Shown here one piece after another: positions 41,542-51,041 of a DNA stretch of 64,000 bases. Source of the stretch: Thermoproteus sp964342785 (GTDB lineage Archaea; Thermoproteota; Thermoprotei; Thermoproteales; Thermoproteaceae); NCBI GenBank assembly GCA_964342785.1, contig CAYFGI010000001.1:1-64000 (forward strand), written 5' to 3'. Positions within the stretch are counted from its first letter, which is position 1, and every line of letters starts with the position of its first letter. A program made the translations under genes and the position numbers. The notes below the pieces were generated by a model, which did no database searches, had not been told where the DNA came from, and worked only from the letters and a program-made list of their open reading frames with translations.

Positions 41542-41551
41542 GATATTTTAA
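41542..41551 (+). promoter_or_regulatory. TATA-like box of the M1 peptidase gene
   Basis: ATATTTTAAT centred about 26 nt before ATG 41573, diverging from the PhoH promoter at 41511-41520. Confidence 0.45.
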
Positions 41552-41572
41552 TTCTAGGAGCTTCCGGTTCTC

Positions 41573-44077
41573 ATGGCCAAGTACCTTCTGGGCAGGGACT
41601 TCGCCTTCCCCGAGTACATGCCGCGCTTCCCTCGTCAATACGATTTCCAGGTGGTCAAACTGGAGGCCGATCTAGATATCGACTTGTGGAATAAGGAGGT
41701 GAAAGGCGTTGTGAGGTATAGGCTGAGGGCCTTGAAGGATCTCAGCAACGTGACGCTGGACGCGGTCGAGATGGAGATCCTCGGCGCTTCGACCGGCTAT
41801 TCCTACGACGGCGAAACCATAACGCTCGACCTAAGGCTCCAAGCCGGCCAGGAATCCGACGTGGAGATAAGGTACAGGACGAGGCCGAGGAAGGGGATGT
41901 ACTTCGTCCTCCCCGACAGAAACCACCCCTATCGAGCCCCGATGGCTTGGACTCAAGGCGAGAGCGAGGATAATAGATACTGGATCCCTCTCCCGGATAC
42001 GCCTAACATAAAATTCCCCTGGAGGATAGCGGTCACGGTTCCCAAGCCCTACATGGCCGGCAGCAACGGCGTGTTGGTTGAGACAAGGGACTCCGGCGAT
42101 AAGACTACGTATATATGGGAGATGAGACATCCGATGTCGCCGTATCTTATCGCCGTCGCCGCCGGCGATTTCGAGATCATAAGGGATAAATGTGGCGAGG
42201 TCCTGCTAGAGTATTGGATACCTAAATATCCTAGGCGCGGCGGAGAGAACGTCTGGGTGCCTCCTCCCGATGCCTACCGTTACTCATTCCACCATACATG
42301 CGATATAATGAAGTTCTTCGAGGAGTACCTAGGCGTCCCCTACCCCTACGGTCGATATGCTCAAGTCGTCGTGCAGGAGTTCGTATACGGCGGTATGGAG
42401 AACACGACCTTCACCATCTTGACGGACTGGACCTTGCACGACCTCCACGCGCATTGTCCCTACTCGCAGTTCCCCTGCGCCGACGAGGATTTCTCGTCGG
42501 ATCCGCTGATAGCCCACGAGATGGCGCACCAATGGTTCGGCGATCTAGTGACCGCGAAGGATTGGTCGCATATAACTATAAACGAATCCTTTGCAACATT
42601 CATAGAGGCGCTTTGGACCGAGCGATCTAAGGGCAGGGAGGAATACATCTATGAACTTTATTCTAACTTCAAGACGTATTTAAATGAATATAGCTCACGT
42701 TACGCTAGACCTATAGTGACTAATCTATACTCGATACCTGAGGAGGTCTTTGATAGGCATTCATACGAAAAGGGATCCGTCGTGTTGCATATGATCAGGA
42801 GCTTAATAGGCGACGACGCCTTCAGGAAGGGGCTACGGCTGTTTCTAGAACGGTTCAGATACAGGAACGCGGACGTCGAGGACTTGAGGAAGGCCCTCGA
42901 GGAGGCCAGCGGGAGGGATCTCGAATGGCTATGGCGTCAATTCTTCCACTCGGCGGGCCACCCCGTTGTGAAAGCCTCGTGGAACAAGAACAACGGCGTG
43001 AGGCTGACCTTAGAGCAAGCCCAGCCCGACGACAGCTTCCCGCTGTATACGCTCCCTCTCGAGCTCGACGTAGTGTACGAAGGCGGCAAACGGGAGAGAG
43101 TCGTCTTGAATTTCGCAGAGAAGCGTCTCGACGTCCCGTTGGGCGACAAGGTTAAGTACGTCTGTATAGACCCCGACTTCAAAGTCCTTAAGGTCGTCGA
43201 ACTGAACTTCCCAGTCGAGATCCTCGGCGCCATGCTTGACGACGAGCACGTATACTGTCGCCTTCAAGCCATAGAGGCTCTGCGTAAGAACGGTAGCCCG
43301 AGGGCCGTCGAATTCTTGTCGAAGGCCTTGAGGGATAAGTTCTGGGGCGTCGCCGCGGAGGCGGCGCGCGCCCTAGGCGCTATAGGCACAGCGGACGCCG
43401 TCAAGGCCTTGATGGAGGCCTACGGTGAGGTTAAGCACCCGAGGGCGAGGAGAGCGCTCGTGGAGGCCCTCGGAAACGCGCGTAGGAAGGAGGCCGCCGA
43501 GTTCCTCGACAAGATCCTACATGATCCGGGAGAGAGCTACTACGTTAGGTACGAGGCGGCGAGGGCTCTGGGCAAGATAAGGTGGGAATTCGCCGAATAT
43601 AGCTTGAAGAAAGCTCTGAGCTACGGCGGCCATGTTGATATCATCACTAGAGGCGCCATTGAGGGCCTCGCCGAGCTCGGCACCGACGAGGCGTTAGACG
43701 TAGTGCTACATTACGTCGGCGAGGAGAACCCGACGTGGATTAGGATGACGGCGGTGCAATCCTTGTCGAAATTCGGCCCGAGGACGCAAGTGCTCGACGC
43801 CTTGAGGCGTGCTCTTCGCGACGAGAATTTCCGCGTCCGAGCGGCCGCGGTAACGGCCGCTCTGGACTTAATGGATCCGAGGCTTCTGCCGGATCTACAG
43901 GAGAGGGCGGAGCGCGATGTTGACGGCAGAATCAGAAGGATGGCGCGCGAGGCCGTGGAGAAGATAAGGAAGGCGATGGACCGCGGCGCGGAGTACCAGA
44001 GGCTGAGGGAAGAGGTCGAGAAGCTGAGGGAGGAGCACAGAAAGATACTGGACAGATTGGCGCGCCTCGAGAGGTAG
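41573..44077 (+). CDS. M1-family zinc metallopeptidase with HEAT repeats
   Basis: 834 residues. N-terminal beta domain, then the gluzincin core: YGGMENTTF (the GAMEN exopeptidase motif, here GGMEN), HEMAHQWFGD (His315, Glu316, His319) and Glu338 in INESFATF. From about residue 555 to 790 there are repeated helical pairs containing RLQAIEALRKNGSPRAVEFL, AARALGAIGTADAVKALMEA and similar units, typical of PBS-lyase/HEAT repeats. The last 40 residues are a charged coiled coil. Aminopeptidases of this family trim peptides. The HEAT and coiled-coil tail replaces the usual M1 C-terminal domain and may mediate assembly. Confidence 0.92.
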   Translation: MAKYLLGRDFAFPEYMPRFPRQYDFQVVKLEADLDIDLWNKEVKGVVRYRLRALKDLSNVTLDAVEMEILGASTGYSYDGETITLDLRLQAGQESDVEIRYRTRPRKGMYFVLPDRNHPYRAPMAWTQGESEDNRYWIPLPDTPNIKFPWRIAVTVPKPYMAGSNGVLVETRDSGDKTTYIWEMRHPMSPYLIAVAAGDFEIIRDKCGEVLLEYWIPKYPRRGGENVWVPPPDAYRYSFHHTCDIMKFFEEYLGVPYPYGRYAQVVVQEFVYGGMENTTFTILTDWTLHDLHAHCPYSQFPCADEDFSSDPLIAHEMAHQWFGDLVTAKDWSHITINESFATFIEALWTERSKGREEYIYELYSNFKTYLNEYSSRYARPIVTNLYSIPEEVFDRHSYEKGSVVLHMIRSLIGDDAFRKGLRLFLERFRYRNADVEDLRKALEEASGRDLEWLWRQFFHSAGHPVVKASWNKNNGVRLTLEQAQPDDSFPLYTLPLELDVVYEGGKRERVVLNFAEKRLDVPLGDKVKYVCIDPDFKVLKVVELNFPVEILGAMLDDEHVYCRLQAIEALRKNGSPRAVEFLSKALRDKFWGVAAEAARALGAIGTADAVKALMEAYGEVKHPRARRALVEALGNARRKEAAEFLDKILHDPGESYYVRYEAARALGKIRWEFAEYSLKKALSYGGHVDIITRGAIEGLAELGTDEALDVVLHYVGEENPTWIRMTAVQSLSKFGPRTQVLDALRRALRDENFRVRAAAVTAALDLMDPRLLPDLQERAERDVDGRIRRMAREAVEKIRKAMDRGAEYQRLREEVEKLREEHRKILDRLARLER

Positions 44078-44659
44078 TTAAAGCACGAAGGACATATAGG
44101 CGGATAACGCGAAGAGCACGGCCCACACCGCTATATTCCATCTAAATATCTTGGATCCGTCCAACGGACCTAGCGGCAATAGGTTGAAGAAAGCCACGAA
44201 GGCGTTGAGCCGCATCAAGTAGGCCAGGAACCTCAAGGCGAGTAGATCCATGGGTAGATGTAGCAATGCGAGGGATGCTAGAGATATCGCTATATTCGTC
44301 AAGGGGCCTGCGACGGAGATAAGCCCGTCATCCTCCCTGGTGTAAGAATAACACGATATCAAGGTGTAGCCCGATATGAACAACACGGGCGATCTTATGA
44401 GGGCGCCGAGGAGGGCGTTTAGGATAAGGGTCACGAGGAAGCCCGGCGGGTATAGGACGAAGCGCGACCAACAGCCTCTGCTCCTGGCGATCTGTCTGTG
44501 GGCCAGCTCGTGGGGGACTATCGCTATGGTGATGGCCAAGGTGGGCAACAACACGCCGACTAGGGGATCGGCGAAGTTAAAGAGATAGGCCACAGCTACC
44601 GACAGTATCGCGAGGAGGAACGCGGCGACCTCGTTGGTCCTATATAAGGCGTATCCCAT
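44078..44659 (-). CDS. Site-2-protease-family (M50) membrane metallopeptidase
   Basis: 193 residues, about six membrane segments. Zinc motif HELAH (His50, Glu51, His54) in AIVPHELAHRQIA, and the third ligand Asp167 in NLLPLGPLDGSK. These define M50 intramembrane proteases, which cut membrane-bound substrates such as anti-regulators. It has no PDZ or CBS domain. Its stop codon directly abuts that of the M1 peptidase (convergent, no gap). A minus-strand TATA-like CTTTTATATATACG lies about 20-25 nt upstream. Confidence 0.9.
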   Translation of the reverse strand: MGYALYRTNEVAAFLLAILSVAVAYLFNFADPLVGVLLPTLAITIAIVPHELAHRQIARSRGCWSRFVLYPPGFLVTLILNALLGALIRSPVLFISGYTLISCYSYTREDDGLISVAGPLTNIAISLASLALLHLPMDLLALRFLAYLMRLNAFVAFFNLLPLGPLDGSKIFRWNIAVWAVLFALSAYMSFVL

Positions 44660-44742
44660 GACGCCGGCCTCGACGTATATATAAAAGCTTTGAAATCGGG
44701 GCGCGAACTATCGTCACCTATCGGGACAAGGGCCTATCCTCA

Positions 44743-44752
44743 TTATTTAAAC
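44743..44752 (+). promoter_or_regulatory. TATA-like box of upp
   Basis: TTATTTAAAC is centred about 22 nt before ATG 44769, with no other element between it and the start. Confidence 0.45.
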
Positions 44753-44768
44753 ACAGTTAGTTTAGCCC

Positions 44769-45401
44769 ATGCCAGTATATATAATAGATCACCCATACGC
44801 CCAACATGTATTAACTAAGCTCAGAGACGTCCGCACATCCAGCTTGGAGTTCCGGAAGGGTCTTGTTAAGCTCGGAAGGATTATTGGATACGAGATCGCT
44901 AAGACGTTTCCTCGGAGGGAGGTGGTCGTAAGGACGCCCCTCGGCGAGGCGAAAGGCCTCGTCTTGGAGGATCTGGATAAGGTTATCATCGTCGAGATTC
45001 TGAGGGCCGCGATGCCCCTAGTGGAGGGCCTCTTGAAGGCCTTCCCCGAGGCTAGGATAGGCGTCATAGCGGCCAAGAGGAGGGAGGAAGGAGGCATCAT
45101 AGATGTAGATATCTATTACGCCAGGATTCCAGACGTCGAGAATTCGATCGTCATAGTGGCCGATCCGATGCTGGCTACGGGCGTGACGCTCTCCTCGGCG
45201 ATAAAGGAAGTGCTTAAACGCGGCATACCCAAGAGGCTTTTGACGATATCTGTGATCTCAACGCCTGTAGGCATAGAGAGAGTTCTATCGACGTATCCAA
45301 ACGCGGAGATATACACCGTGGCTATAGACGAGGTTTTAAACAAAGATGGGTTCATAGTGCCCGGCCTCGGCGACGCCGGCGATAGAGCGTTCGGCGGCTA
45401 G
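44769..45401 (+). CDS. upp: Uracil phosphoribosyltransferase
   Basis: 210 residues, usual length. PRPP-binding loop IVIVADPMLATGVTLSSAI, substrate-region VIIVEILRAAMPLVEGLL, and the C-terminal FIVPGLGDAGDRAFGG uracil-binding loop. It converts uracil and PRPP to UMP in pyrimidine salvage; the archaeal enzymes are allosterically controlled by CTP and GTP (family knowledge). It is transcribed alone. The last 4 nt overlap the stop of the convergent secreted-protein gene of the pilus cluster. Confidence 0.95.
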   Translation: MPVYIIDHPYAQHVLTKLRDVRTSSLEFRKGLVKLGRIIGYEIAKTFPRREVVVRTPLGEAKGLVLEDLDKVIIVEILRAAMPLVEGLLKAFPEARIGVIAAKRREEGGIIDVDIYYARIPDVENSIVIVADPMLATGVTLSSAIKEVLKRGIPKRLLTISVISTPVGIERVLSTYPNAEIYTVAIDEVLNKDGFIVPGLGDAGDRAFGG

Positions 45402-48268
45402 ATCTTGACGCAGCCCAGAGAGCTGAGCTCCGTCAGATCGCTGGGACCGCCGACATCGCTGAGAGACCACCAGTTCATAAACGACGACCATAGGGGCACT
45501 GGATACTCGACGTAGGAGCCGGATGATGAATAATTTATGGCAGGCACTACTCTGGCCGGATCCCAAGGGTATATCTTTAACTTCAAGGCTAAGCTCCAAG
45601 GTATATATAAAGAGCGCCCGGGGCAGAAGTAGCGCAGAACCCATGTGCCGTTTCTACTTAAATAGAAATAGTATCCTTTTATAAATATACTCGAATTACT
45701 ATCTACATAAATATATATACCACTTAAGTTTATATATATTTTAGGCTTTATATAAATATATTTGATATCTACACGTAACAACTCGGCCTTGTTCAAACCT
45801 ACGTCGAAACCTCCGTATGGGCGGAGATCGCCGGCTATATACGCGCTTCCGTTTAGACATCCAGCAGTCCAGTACGGATACTGGCCTTGTGATATAACAA
45901 GTGGGAGCCAACGCAACAAGAGGCAAGACGAGGGGAACCAGCTCGACAGAGCCGGGGGATAGGAGGCACTTCCGTTTAACGACTGACAGAAGAAGGCTGT
46001 CATTAAGACGGTTGGCGAGAGTATACGCGTGAAGAAGTTAGAGAATGTGTAGTTGAGCTCCACCCCCGTCGTATAATAATAGCTCAAGCCCGTGCCTTGC
46101 GGCGTGACGAACTCGACCCAGAAGATCCCGTCTCTAACTGGCGTTAGGAGCCAGCCGGGCGGCGTCGGGACGAACGCGCACCCCGAGGTAGCGTTAGGCA
46201 AAGGCACCGCCGAGCCAGGAAGTATCAAGTAAGGCACATATGGCCTCAACGTAAAGACGCCTAGCGATATGTTGTAAGTAGCCGCTGAAGGCCACGTCGA
46301 GCCGGCCCAAGTCCCGTTGACGTACCGGGCGCCGCTTGCGTTTATATATACGGCCATGTCCACAGGCTCATTGCCTAGCCACATGACGGCTAGACCGTAG
46401 GCCGCTCCGCGCAACGCGGCATCGCCGACGAACTGCCCGTTCCACCAAGCCTCTCCAGGATCTACGCAGTAGATCGACCTACAGGGTATCAACGGGACCA
46501 GAGACCACACCACGACGCCGGACGGCTTGCCGTTATGGCTGATGAACGTAGAGATGTAGCCGACGGAGCCGCGTTCCGATGGCCACGGCTGTAGCACTGC
46601 TACGTATAGATCGGCTGGATAGGCTTGTCCGCCACCTTGAGGCGATGAAGTGAATACAACTCCCTGCGCGGTCCCTGTGTAGCCCGTCACCGGATCCACG
46701 GCTGCCGTCTGCATCGAGTAGTTGCTGGGTATTAAGGATGCCCATATATAGTCAGGAGAGGAGCGATAGGACCACCTGGAGTACATCATGGCGAGTCCGT
46801 AGGTTGACACGCCGTAAGGCGCCGGGAAGGTCCAGGGGGTTAAAACCGCGGCGGAGCCGAACCCTCCCATCTCAGTCTGTATTAAAGCGCCAGGAAGGTC
46901 GCCGTTCCACGCCACGTTATCGCTCGGCTGAGCCTCCACCACGTATCCACCCGCTCCGTTGTACTTCTCCGGCATGTACTGTATATAATGTCCGCCATAT
47001 ATTAAGTAGCCATATAGAGATGTATAGAAATCGACGATTCCGCCTTGAGGTATATAGAAATTCAACGAACCTCCTTCCAGCCATATCTCAACGGAGCCTA
47101 ACCATACGTATGGCTCCCACAAGGCCTCCGTAGGCAATTCCGCATATGTGTACAGATTGTAGTAATACCATCCGCCGGAGCCCGAGGCCAGAAAAGACAA
47201 GGCGAAGGGGCCCATAGAGGGCAGCTCCTCTGGCATCGCCAAGGCCAGCAGATGGCTTACTGCGGCCGGGAAGTTCCCCCATTGCGATATGTAGGTCTCC
47301 GCTATGGTGCGATACGATGCAGGGTCCAGCAAGGCCACTAAGCCCTCCGAGGTTTGGTTCAACAACACGTAGCTTGTTCTCAACGCGATTACACCGGGGG
47401 CATTCGGAGGAGATATAGAGAGCGGCTTGACCCAATATCTTGGCACGAACCAAGCCTTTAGCTCCACCGAGCTCGGGAAGCCGTTTAGCAAGCTCAAGGA
47501 GCCTGAGAGCACGCCGCTAGATCCAGCCGGGCTCCAGACGAAGTAGCTGGGCGAGTAAGAAGCCTTGAAGGGATTGTCTTGCGGCAAGCCTTGGGCGTCA
47601 TCGCCTAGGACCAAATCGGTCGAGTTGACCTCGGCCTTGACGCCGAGATAACCCTCGTTTATCTGGCCCACCGTAAATCCGCTTAACGTCCTCGGCTCCT
47701 TGACGTTCACCGATATATATATGCTATCGCTCACGTCGGGGCCTTGAAACCACGTGGTTGGAAGGGAAGGATATGGAGCAGCTAAATCGAGGACCCAGGA
47801 GTTGCTCCAGGCGTTATCTATAGGTCCGCCGTCGCTGACCGAATAGGTTCTTTCGTATATGTTTTTTATAACTGCTAAGGTTCCTTCCTTAATTATTCCA
47901 GAACAATTATAAATAACATAGTATTCATCATAACTATATTCATAATAATTTATTAATATTGTTATATTAAACATGCCATCTGTCGGCGTTGGATCGCCGG
48001 CTATGAACACATCCCCGCCCGTTAGGCCGTAGCTGGTATGGCCGCCGGATATCGCCACGTAGGTCTCGCCGCCTTCTACATACACCATCGTCTGAGACCC
48101 GGCCCTCGGCAAGCCCAGGAAGTTTAACGTCACGGCGACGGGCATGGAGACGGCTGGCGGTTGTTGATCTGCCGCCAACAGGGTTGAGTTGATCACAGGA
48201 CAGGCAGGCGCTTGCACCGCGGCGGTGACGATAAGAGATATGCCTAAGAGCAATACCACCCACCTCAT
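45398..48268 (-). CDS. Large secreted protein of the pilus cluster, unknown
   Basis: 956 residues from ATG 48268. The frame is open further up but overlaps the preceding gene; this ATG overlaps that gene's stop (ATGA). The N-terminus MRWVVLLLGISLIVTAAVQA is a secretory signal peptide, with probable cleavage after AVQA. The rest is rich in Tyr, Ser, Gly, Pro and Asn-x-Ser/Thr sites, beta-strand-like, with ten cysteines and no C-terminal membrane anchor. I recognise no domain. As the last gene of the cluster it may be a tip adhesin, a secreted substrate or a surface protein. Bases 47880-47960 and 45650-45760 are locally AT-rich. Confidence 0.8.
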   Translation of the reverse strand: MRWVVLLLGISLIVTAAVQAPACPVINSTLLAADQQPPAVSMPVAVTLNFLGLPRAGSQTMVYVEGGETYVAISGGHTSYGLTGGDVFIAGDPTPTDGMFNITILINYYEYSYDEYYVIYNCSGIIKEGTLAVIKNIYERTYSVSDGGPIDNAWSNSWVLDLAAPYPSLPTTWFQGPDVSDSIYISVNVKEPRTLSGFTVGQINEGYLGVKAEVNSTDLVLGDDAQGLPQDNPFKASYSPSYFVWSPAGSSGVLSGSLSLLNGFPSSVELKAWFVPRYWVKPLSISPPNAPGVIALRTSYVLLNQTSEGLVALLDPASYRTIAETYISQWGNFPAAVSHLLALAMPEELPSMGPFALSFLASGSGGWYYYNLYTYAELPTEALWEPYVWLGSVEIWLEGGSLNFYIPQGGIVDFYTSLYGYLIYGGHYIQYMPEKYNGAGGYVVEAQPSDNVAWNGDLPGALIQTEMGGFGSAAVLTPWTFPAPYGVSTYGLAMMYSRWSYRSSPDYIWASLIPSNYSMQTAAVDPVTGYTGTAQGVVFTSSPQGGGQAYPADLYVAVLQPWPSERGSVGYISTFISHNGKPSGVVVWSLVPLIPCRSIYCVDPGEAWWNGQFVGDAALRGAAYGLAVMWLGNEPVDMAVYINASGARYVNGTWAGSTWPSAATYNISLGVFTLRPYVPYLILPGSAVPLPNATSGCAFVPTPPGWLLTPVRDGIFWVEFVTPQGTGLSYYYTTGVELNYTFSNFFTRILSPTVLMTAFFCQSLNGSASYPPALSSWFPSSCLLLRWLPLVISQGQYPYWTAGCLNGSAYIAGDLRPYGGFDVGLNKAELLRVDIKYIYIKPKIYINLSGIYIYVDSNSSIFIKGYYFYLSRNGTWVLRYFCPGRSLYIPWSLALKLKIYPWDPARVVPAINYSSSGSYVEYPVPLWSSFMNWWSLSDVGGPSDLTELSSLGCVKI

Positions 48269-48831
48269 GTAAAACAACTTAGAACAACCGAGACGGGAAA
48301 GTCCACAATTTGTATCGCGCGTCCTCTGAGGACTGCTATTATGTAAACCGCGCTGGGGCTGAGGTAGGAACCTCCCTCCAGCTCGCCCTTCTCCACGCTG
48401 GTCGTATTCACGTAAAGCTCCGGTAGATAGTCCAGAGTCGACGAGATGGCTATATAGGCTACGTGGACGATCCCTCCGTTGGGAGCCACGGCCGTGGTGC
48501 AGTTGATAACGGCTAGGAACAAGGTGTAGTTCACGGGGCCCCAAACTCTGGAGAGCCTCGCCGCAACGAGGCCGTTGTGGTATATCAAAAACGATCTGTT
48601 AACTCCGGTGATGGCGAGAGGAGTGTTGTTGCAGAATACAGCCCATGGCGTGGCTTGATACTCGGCGCAATATATCGCTACGGCGTTCATGGAGCTGAGT
48701 TTAAGTTCGTAAAGTATCTGTGGGTAATCTATCTGAGAATAACGCGGCTCTGCCAACGTCACTATGGCGATAGTCCAGGCGACCACGGCTAGCGCCACGA
48801 GGGCGTAGGCGATGGACCACTGGGCCTTCAT
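48265..48831 (-). CDS. Prepilin-like protein (MKAQ type)
   Basis: 188 residues from ATG 48831, chosen because it overlaps the upstream stop (ATGA) and gives MKAQWSIAYALVALAVVAWT, a short basic segment, a possible class III cleavage site before Gln, and a hydrophobic helix. Downstream is a beta-rich extracytoplasmic domain with four cysteines and several Asn-x-Thr/Ser sites (NCTT, NNT, NYT, NTT). It ends in a hydrophobic stretch (VDFPVSVVLSCFT). Likely a pilin or pseudopilin of the cluster; which one is unknown. Confidence 0.7.
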   Translation of the reverse strand: MKAQWSIAYALVALAVVAWTIAIVTLAEPRYSQIDYPQILYELKLSSMNAVAIYCAEYQATPWAVFCNNTPLAITGVNRSFLIYHNGLVAARLSRVWGPVNYTLFLAVINCTTAVAPNGGIVHVAYIAISSTLDYLPELYVNTTSVEKGELEGGSYLSPSAVYIIAVLRGRAIQIVDFPVSVVLSCFT

Positions 48832-49160
48832 GAGCCTATACACGTGGCGTAAGCCACCCCATCGGTGACGTTTAGGCACATAAGGCGTCCACATATTAAC
48901 CTCTCGCCCGGCGTCAGGGGGCCTCCTGGTCTATACGCCCAGACATATTGGGCGAGTATTGAGGAGTTGTGTAAGATAAGCCCGCGCACTAAATACGCCG
49001 AAGCGTTCATCTGTATTAACGACACGGGTCCCTTTACGCAAAAGGAGCAGTCGGAGCAAACCGGGGCCTCGGTCTGAGCGGGTATATGGATCAGAAGGAC
49101 GCTTATTATGATAGATGCTATGGCTAGGGATATGGCCGCCGTGATCACGTAGAGGTCCAT
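48828..49160 (-). CDS. Small cysteine-rich single-span protein (acidic N-terminus class)
   Basis: 110 residues. The N-terminus MDLYVITAAISLAIASIIIS is a hydrophobic helix preceded by an acidic residue rather than Lys. The outer domain has six cysteines, including CSDCSFC, and two Asn-x-Ser sites. It is the most cysteine-rich of the set. The genes at 51042 and 50714 share the acidic start and small size. One base separates it from the upstream gene; it overlaps the next by 4 nt. It is probably a minor pseudopilin-like or membrane-anchored component. Confidence 0.65.
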   Translation of the reverse strand: MDLYVITAAISLAIASIIISVLLIHIPAQTEAPVCSDCSFCVKGPVSLIQMNASAYLVRGLILHNSSILAQYVWAYRPGGPLTPGERLICGRLMCLNVTDGVAYATCIGS

Positions 49161-49161
49161 A

Positions 49162-50250
49162 TCAGCTCGACGCGATGACTGCGTTGTAGATACGCCAAGC
49201 CGCGGCGCAACCGCCGTTGGCGATCCCTACGGCTATATCGTATTGACCCGCCGACGGTGGGGAGAAGCCAAATGCGGCTAGGTCGTAGCTATAAGATGCG
49301 GTAAAGGCTCCTGGCACCTGCCAAATTACTTTCAACGTGTCGCTGGACGCGTTGTAGATAACGTAAGTTGTCCAGATGGAGCCCGCCGGCCATATCTTGC
49401 CGGAGTTAAAGCCCGTGGGGACGACGGCGCCGAGCCCGCCCGTCGAGTTCATGATAGCCAGCTCTATCGACCCGTCCTCCTTCCCGTAATCGTAAGGGTT
49501 AAACTGGACGAATATCTGTAACGAACTGCCCGCGGGCACATAATCGGCTCCGCCGAAGGGCAGTATGCGCAGACCTTCGTCCGATGGAGCTACCAACGTC
49601 TTGGCGTCTTTCGGCACGAATAAAGAGATGTATAGCCCATCTGCGAGACACGTAGATTCGTTGTAGCCCCATTCCACCTCCACGGCAAGGTAGCCTCCTC
49701 TCCAGTAGATGGGTATGGTCGTGTAGTTGTAGGAATTACCTACTGGGCTTAGCGACAAGGGGACTTGCGACGAATATACGTTCCCCGCCGGCATCTGGCC
49801 GCCATAGTCGTTCGGCTGAGCGGCCGCGAGAATTCCGTTCGTTATTCTCACGACGCTCTTCCCGCTTATGCCTAACAACGTAAAGCCGTACTCCCCCCGC
49901 GATGGAAACCACAGCTGGAAGGCGCAGGTGACGACGGATCCGGGGCCATATGGCTTGAGGAACCTAGCCGAGATGACGCCTAGCGATGTATCGCCCAGAC
50001 AGTATAACGGCTTTGCGTACCATCTGGATCCATCGGGCGCATTATACATCAAGGCTACTCCGTCTAAAGAGCCTCTTAGCACAGCGATGGACGCGATCAA
50101 TACTCCGTTCTGCTCTGTTATAGTCGCCGAGGCGCTCAACGAGTTCATGCCGCCGATAGCTATGTTTATTACCGCAAACGCTAGGAGGGACGCGACCGCG
50201 ATCGCCGCCCCTATTACCATGAACGAAGTTATGGAGATTTCTGCCTTCAT
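49162..50250 (-). CDS. Large prepilin-like protein (MKAE type)
   Basis: 362 residues from ATG 50250, which overlaps the upstream stop (ATGA) and gives MKAEISITSFMVIGAAIAVA, with Glu where class III substrates often have Gln or Glu after cleavage. An ATG three codons earlier (50259) is possible. The large outer domain is beta-rich with four cysteines and contains YNAPDG, FVPKDAKTL and a C-terminal immunoglobulin-like stretch (AFGFSPPSAGQYDIAVGIAN). It is much larger than a typical major pilin, so it may be a minor or tip pilin. Confidence 0.7.
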   Translation of the reverse strand: MKAEISITSFMVIGAAIAVASLLAFAVINIAIGGMNSLSASATITEQNGVLIASIAVLRGSLDGVALMYNAPDGSRWYAKPLYCLGDTSLGVISARFLKPYGPGSVVTCAFQLWFPSRGEYGFTLLGISGKSVVRITNGILAAAQPNDYGGQMPAGNVYSSQVPLSLSPVGNSYNYTTIPIYWRGGYLAVEVEWGYNESTCLADGLYISLFVPKDAKTLVAPSDEGLRILPFGGADYVPAGSSLQIFVQFNPYDYGKEDGSIELAIMNSTGGLGAVVPTGFNSGKIWPAGSIWTTYVIYNASSDTLKVIWQVPGAFTASYSYDLAAFGFSPPSAGQYDIAVGIANGGCAAAWRIYNAVIASS

Positions 50251-50717
50251 GAAATACATCTAACGACTAAGATTCTCCCCATGGATGACAGCACGCCCGT
50301 CGCGCAGCCCTTAGCCGCGCTCCAAGGCGGCGGGCACCAGAGGCCGGTATAGGGATCCGGCCCTATTTTGAGGGGATTCGTCGTCGAGATAGGTTCCCCG
50401 TTCAACAAGAAGGAGGAGTTATAGGTACAGTTGTATCCTCCTGGCCACAAGTAGAATGTGGCGACCCAAGTGCCGTTTATGTTCCCCATCATGGCTGCGA
50501 TATAGGGCGAGGGAGTTCCGGCGTCTATAGCGATGAAAACGCCGCCAGAGCGGAACACATGTATCCAACGCGATGGGGCTCCCTGCGGTTGAGATAACGG
50601 CGCGATCTGCGCCCAATGGGGCAAAGAACTTATTTTAAGTAAAGCGAATAGGAACAACACCGTTAATGCCGAGAAGAAGATCGCGGCGGCTACCAATGAA
50701 GTCACCTGGCCCTTCAT
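50247..50717 (-). CDS. Prepilin-like protein (MKGQ type)
   Basis: 156 residues from ATG 50717, which overlaps the upstream stop (ATGA); the longer open frame is rejected. MKGQVTSLVAAAIFFSALTV shows the clearest class III-type site in the cluster, KG followed by Gln, then a hydrophobic helix. The outer domain has four cysteines (YNC, LWCPPP, KGCATG, VRC) and several Asn-x-Thr/Ser sites. A pilin or pseudopilin is likely. Confidence 0.7.
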   Translation of the reverse strand: MKGQVTSLVAAAIFFSALTVLFLFALLKISSLPHWAQIAPLSQPQGAPSRWIHVFRSGGVFIAIDAGTPSPYIAAMMGNINGTWVATFYLWPGGYNCTYNSSFLLNGEPISTTNPLKIGPDPYTGLWCPPPWSAAKGCATGVLSSMGRILVVRCIS

Positions 50718-51037
50718 CTCAGAGGCGTTATATACAACTTCCCGTCTGGCGTGGTCCCTACGATCACCACACCGGGCACGCCCCCCACGGCGGGTCTCCC
50801 GCCCACGCGATAAATTCTCGATGCGGGGACGAAGAGACAGCCTATGACGCAACCGTCGGATGTGCACGAGATCTTCCCGAACGCCACAACGAGGAACGCC
50901 GAACCGTTGTGTTGAAGCGCCAACCTAGTCGCTTCGCATAAACTCCACGAGGTAGAGTTGGCGAGGGATGTAGACGCTAAAAGGATCGCTACGCTTGATA
51001 TCATCAAGAACACCGCTATCTCTAAGAGCTCCTCCAT
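50714..51037 (-). CDS. Small cysteine-containing single-span protein (acidic N-terminus class)
   Basis: 107 residues. MEELLEIAVFLMISSVAILL begins with two glutamates and then a hydrophobic helix. The outer part has four cysteines (SLCEA, ISCTSDGCVIGC) and ends in a strand-rich tail with a GGVPGVVIVG repeat-like segment. It follows the gene at 51042 by 4 nt and overlaps the MKGQ prepilin gene by 4 nt. Function unknown; grouped with the other MD/ME proteins of the cluster. Confidence 0.65.
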   Translation of the reverse strand: MEELLEIAVFLMISSVAILLASTSLANSTSWSLCEATRLALQHNGSAFLVVAFGKISCTSDGCVIGCLFVPASRIYRVGGRPAVGGVPGVVIVGTTPDGKLYITPLR

Positions 51038-51041
51038 GGAA

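Noticed and set aside
48269..48544. N-terminal extension of the large secreted protein
   Set aside because: It overlaps the preceding prepilin-like gene, is Arg/His-rich, and would bury the clear signal peptide that begins at ATG 48268.
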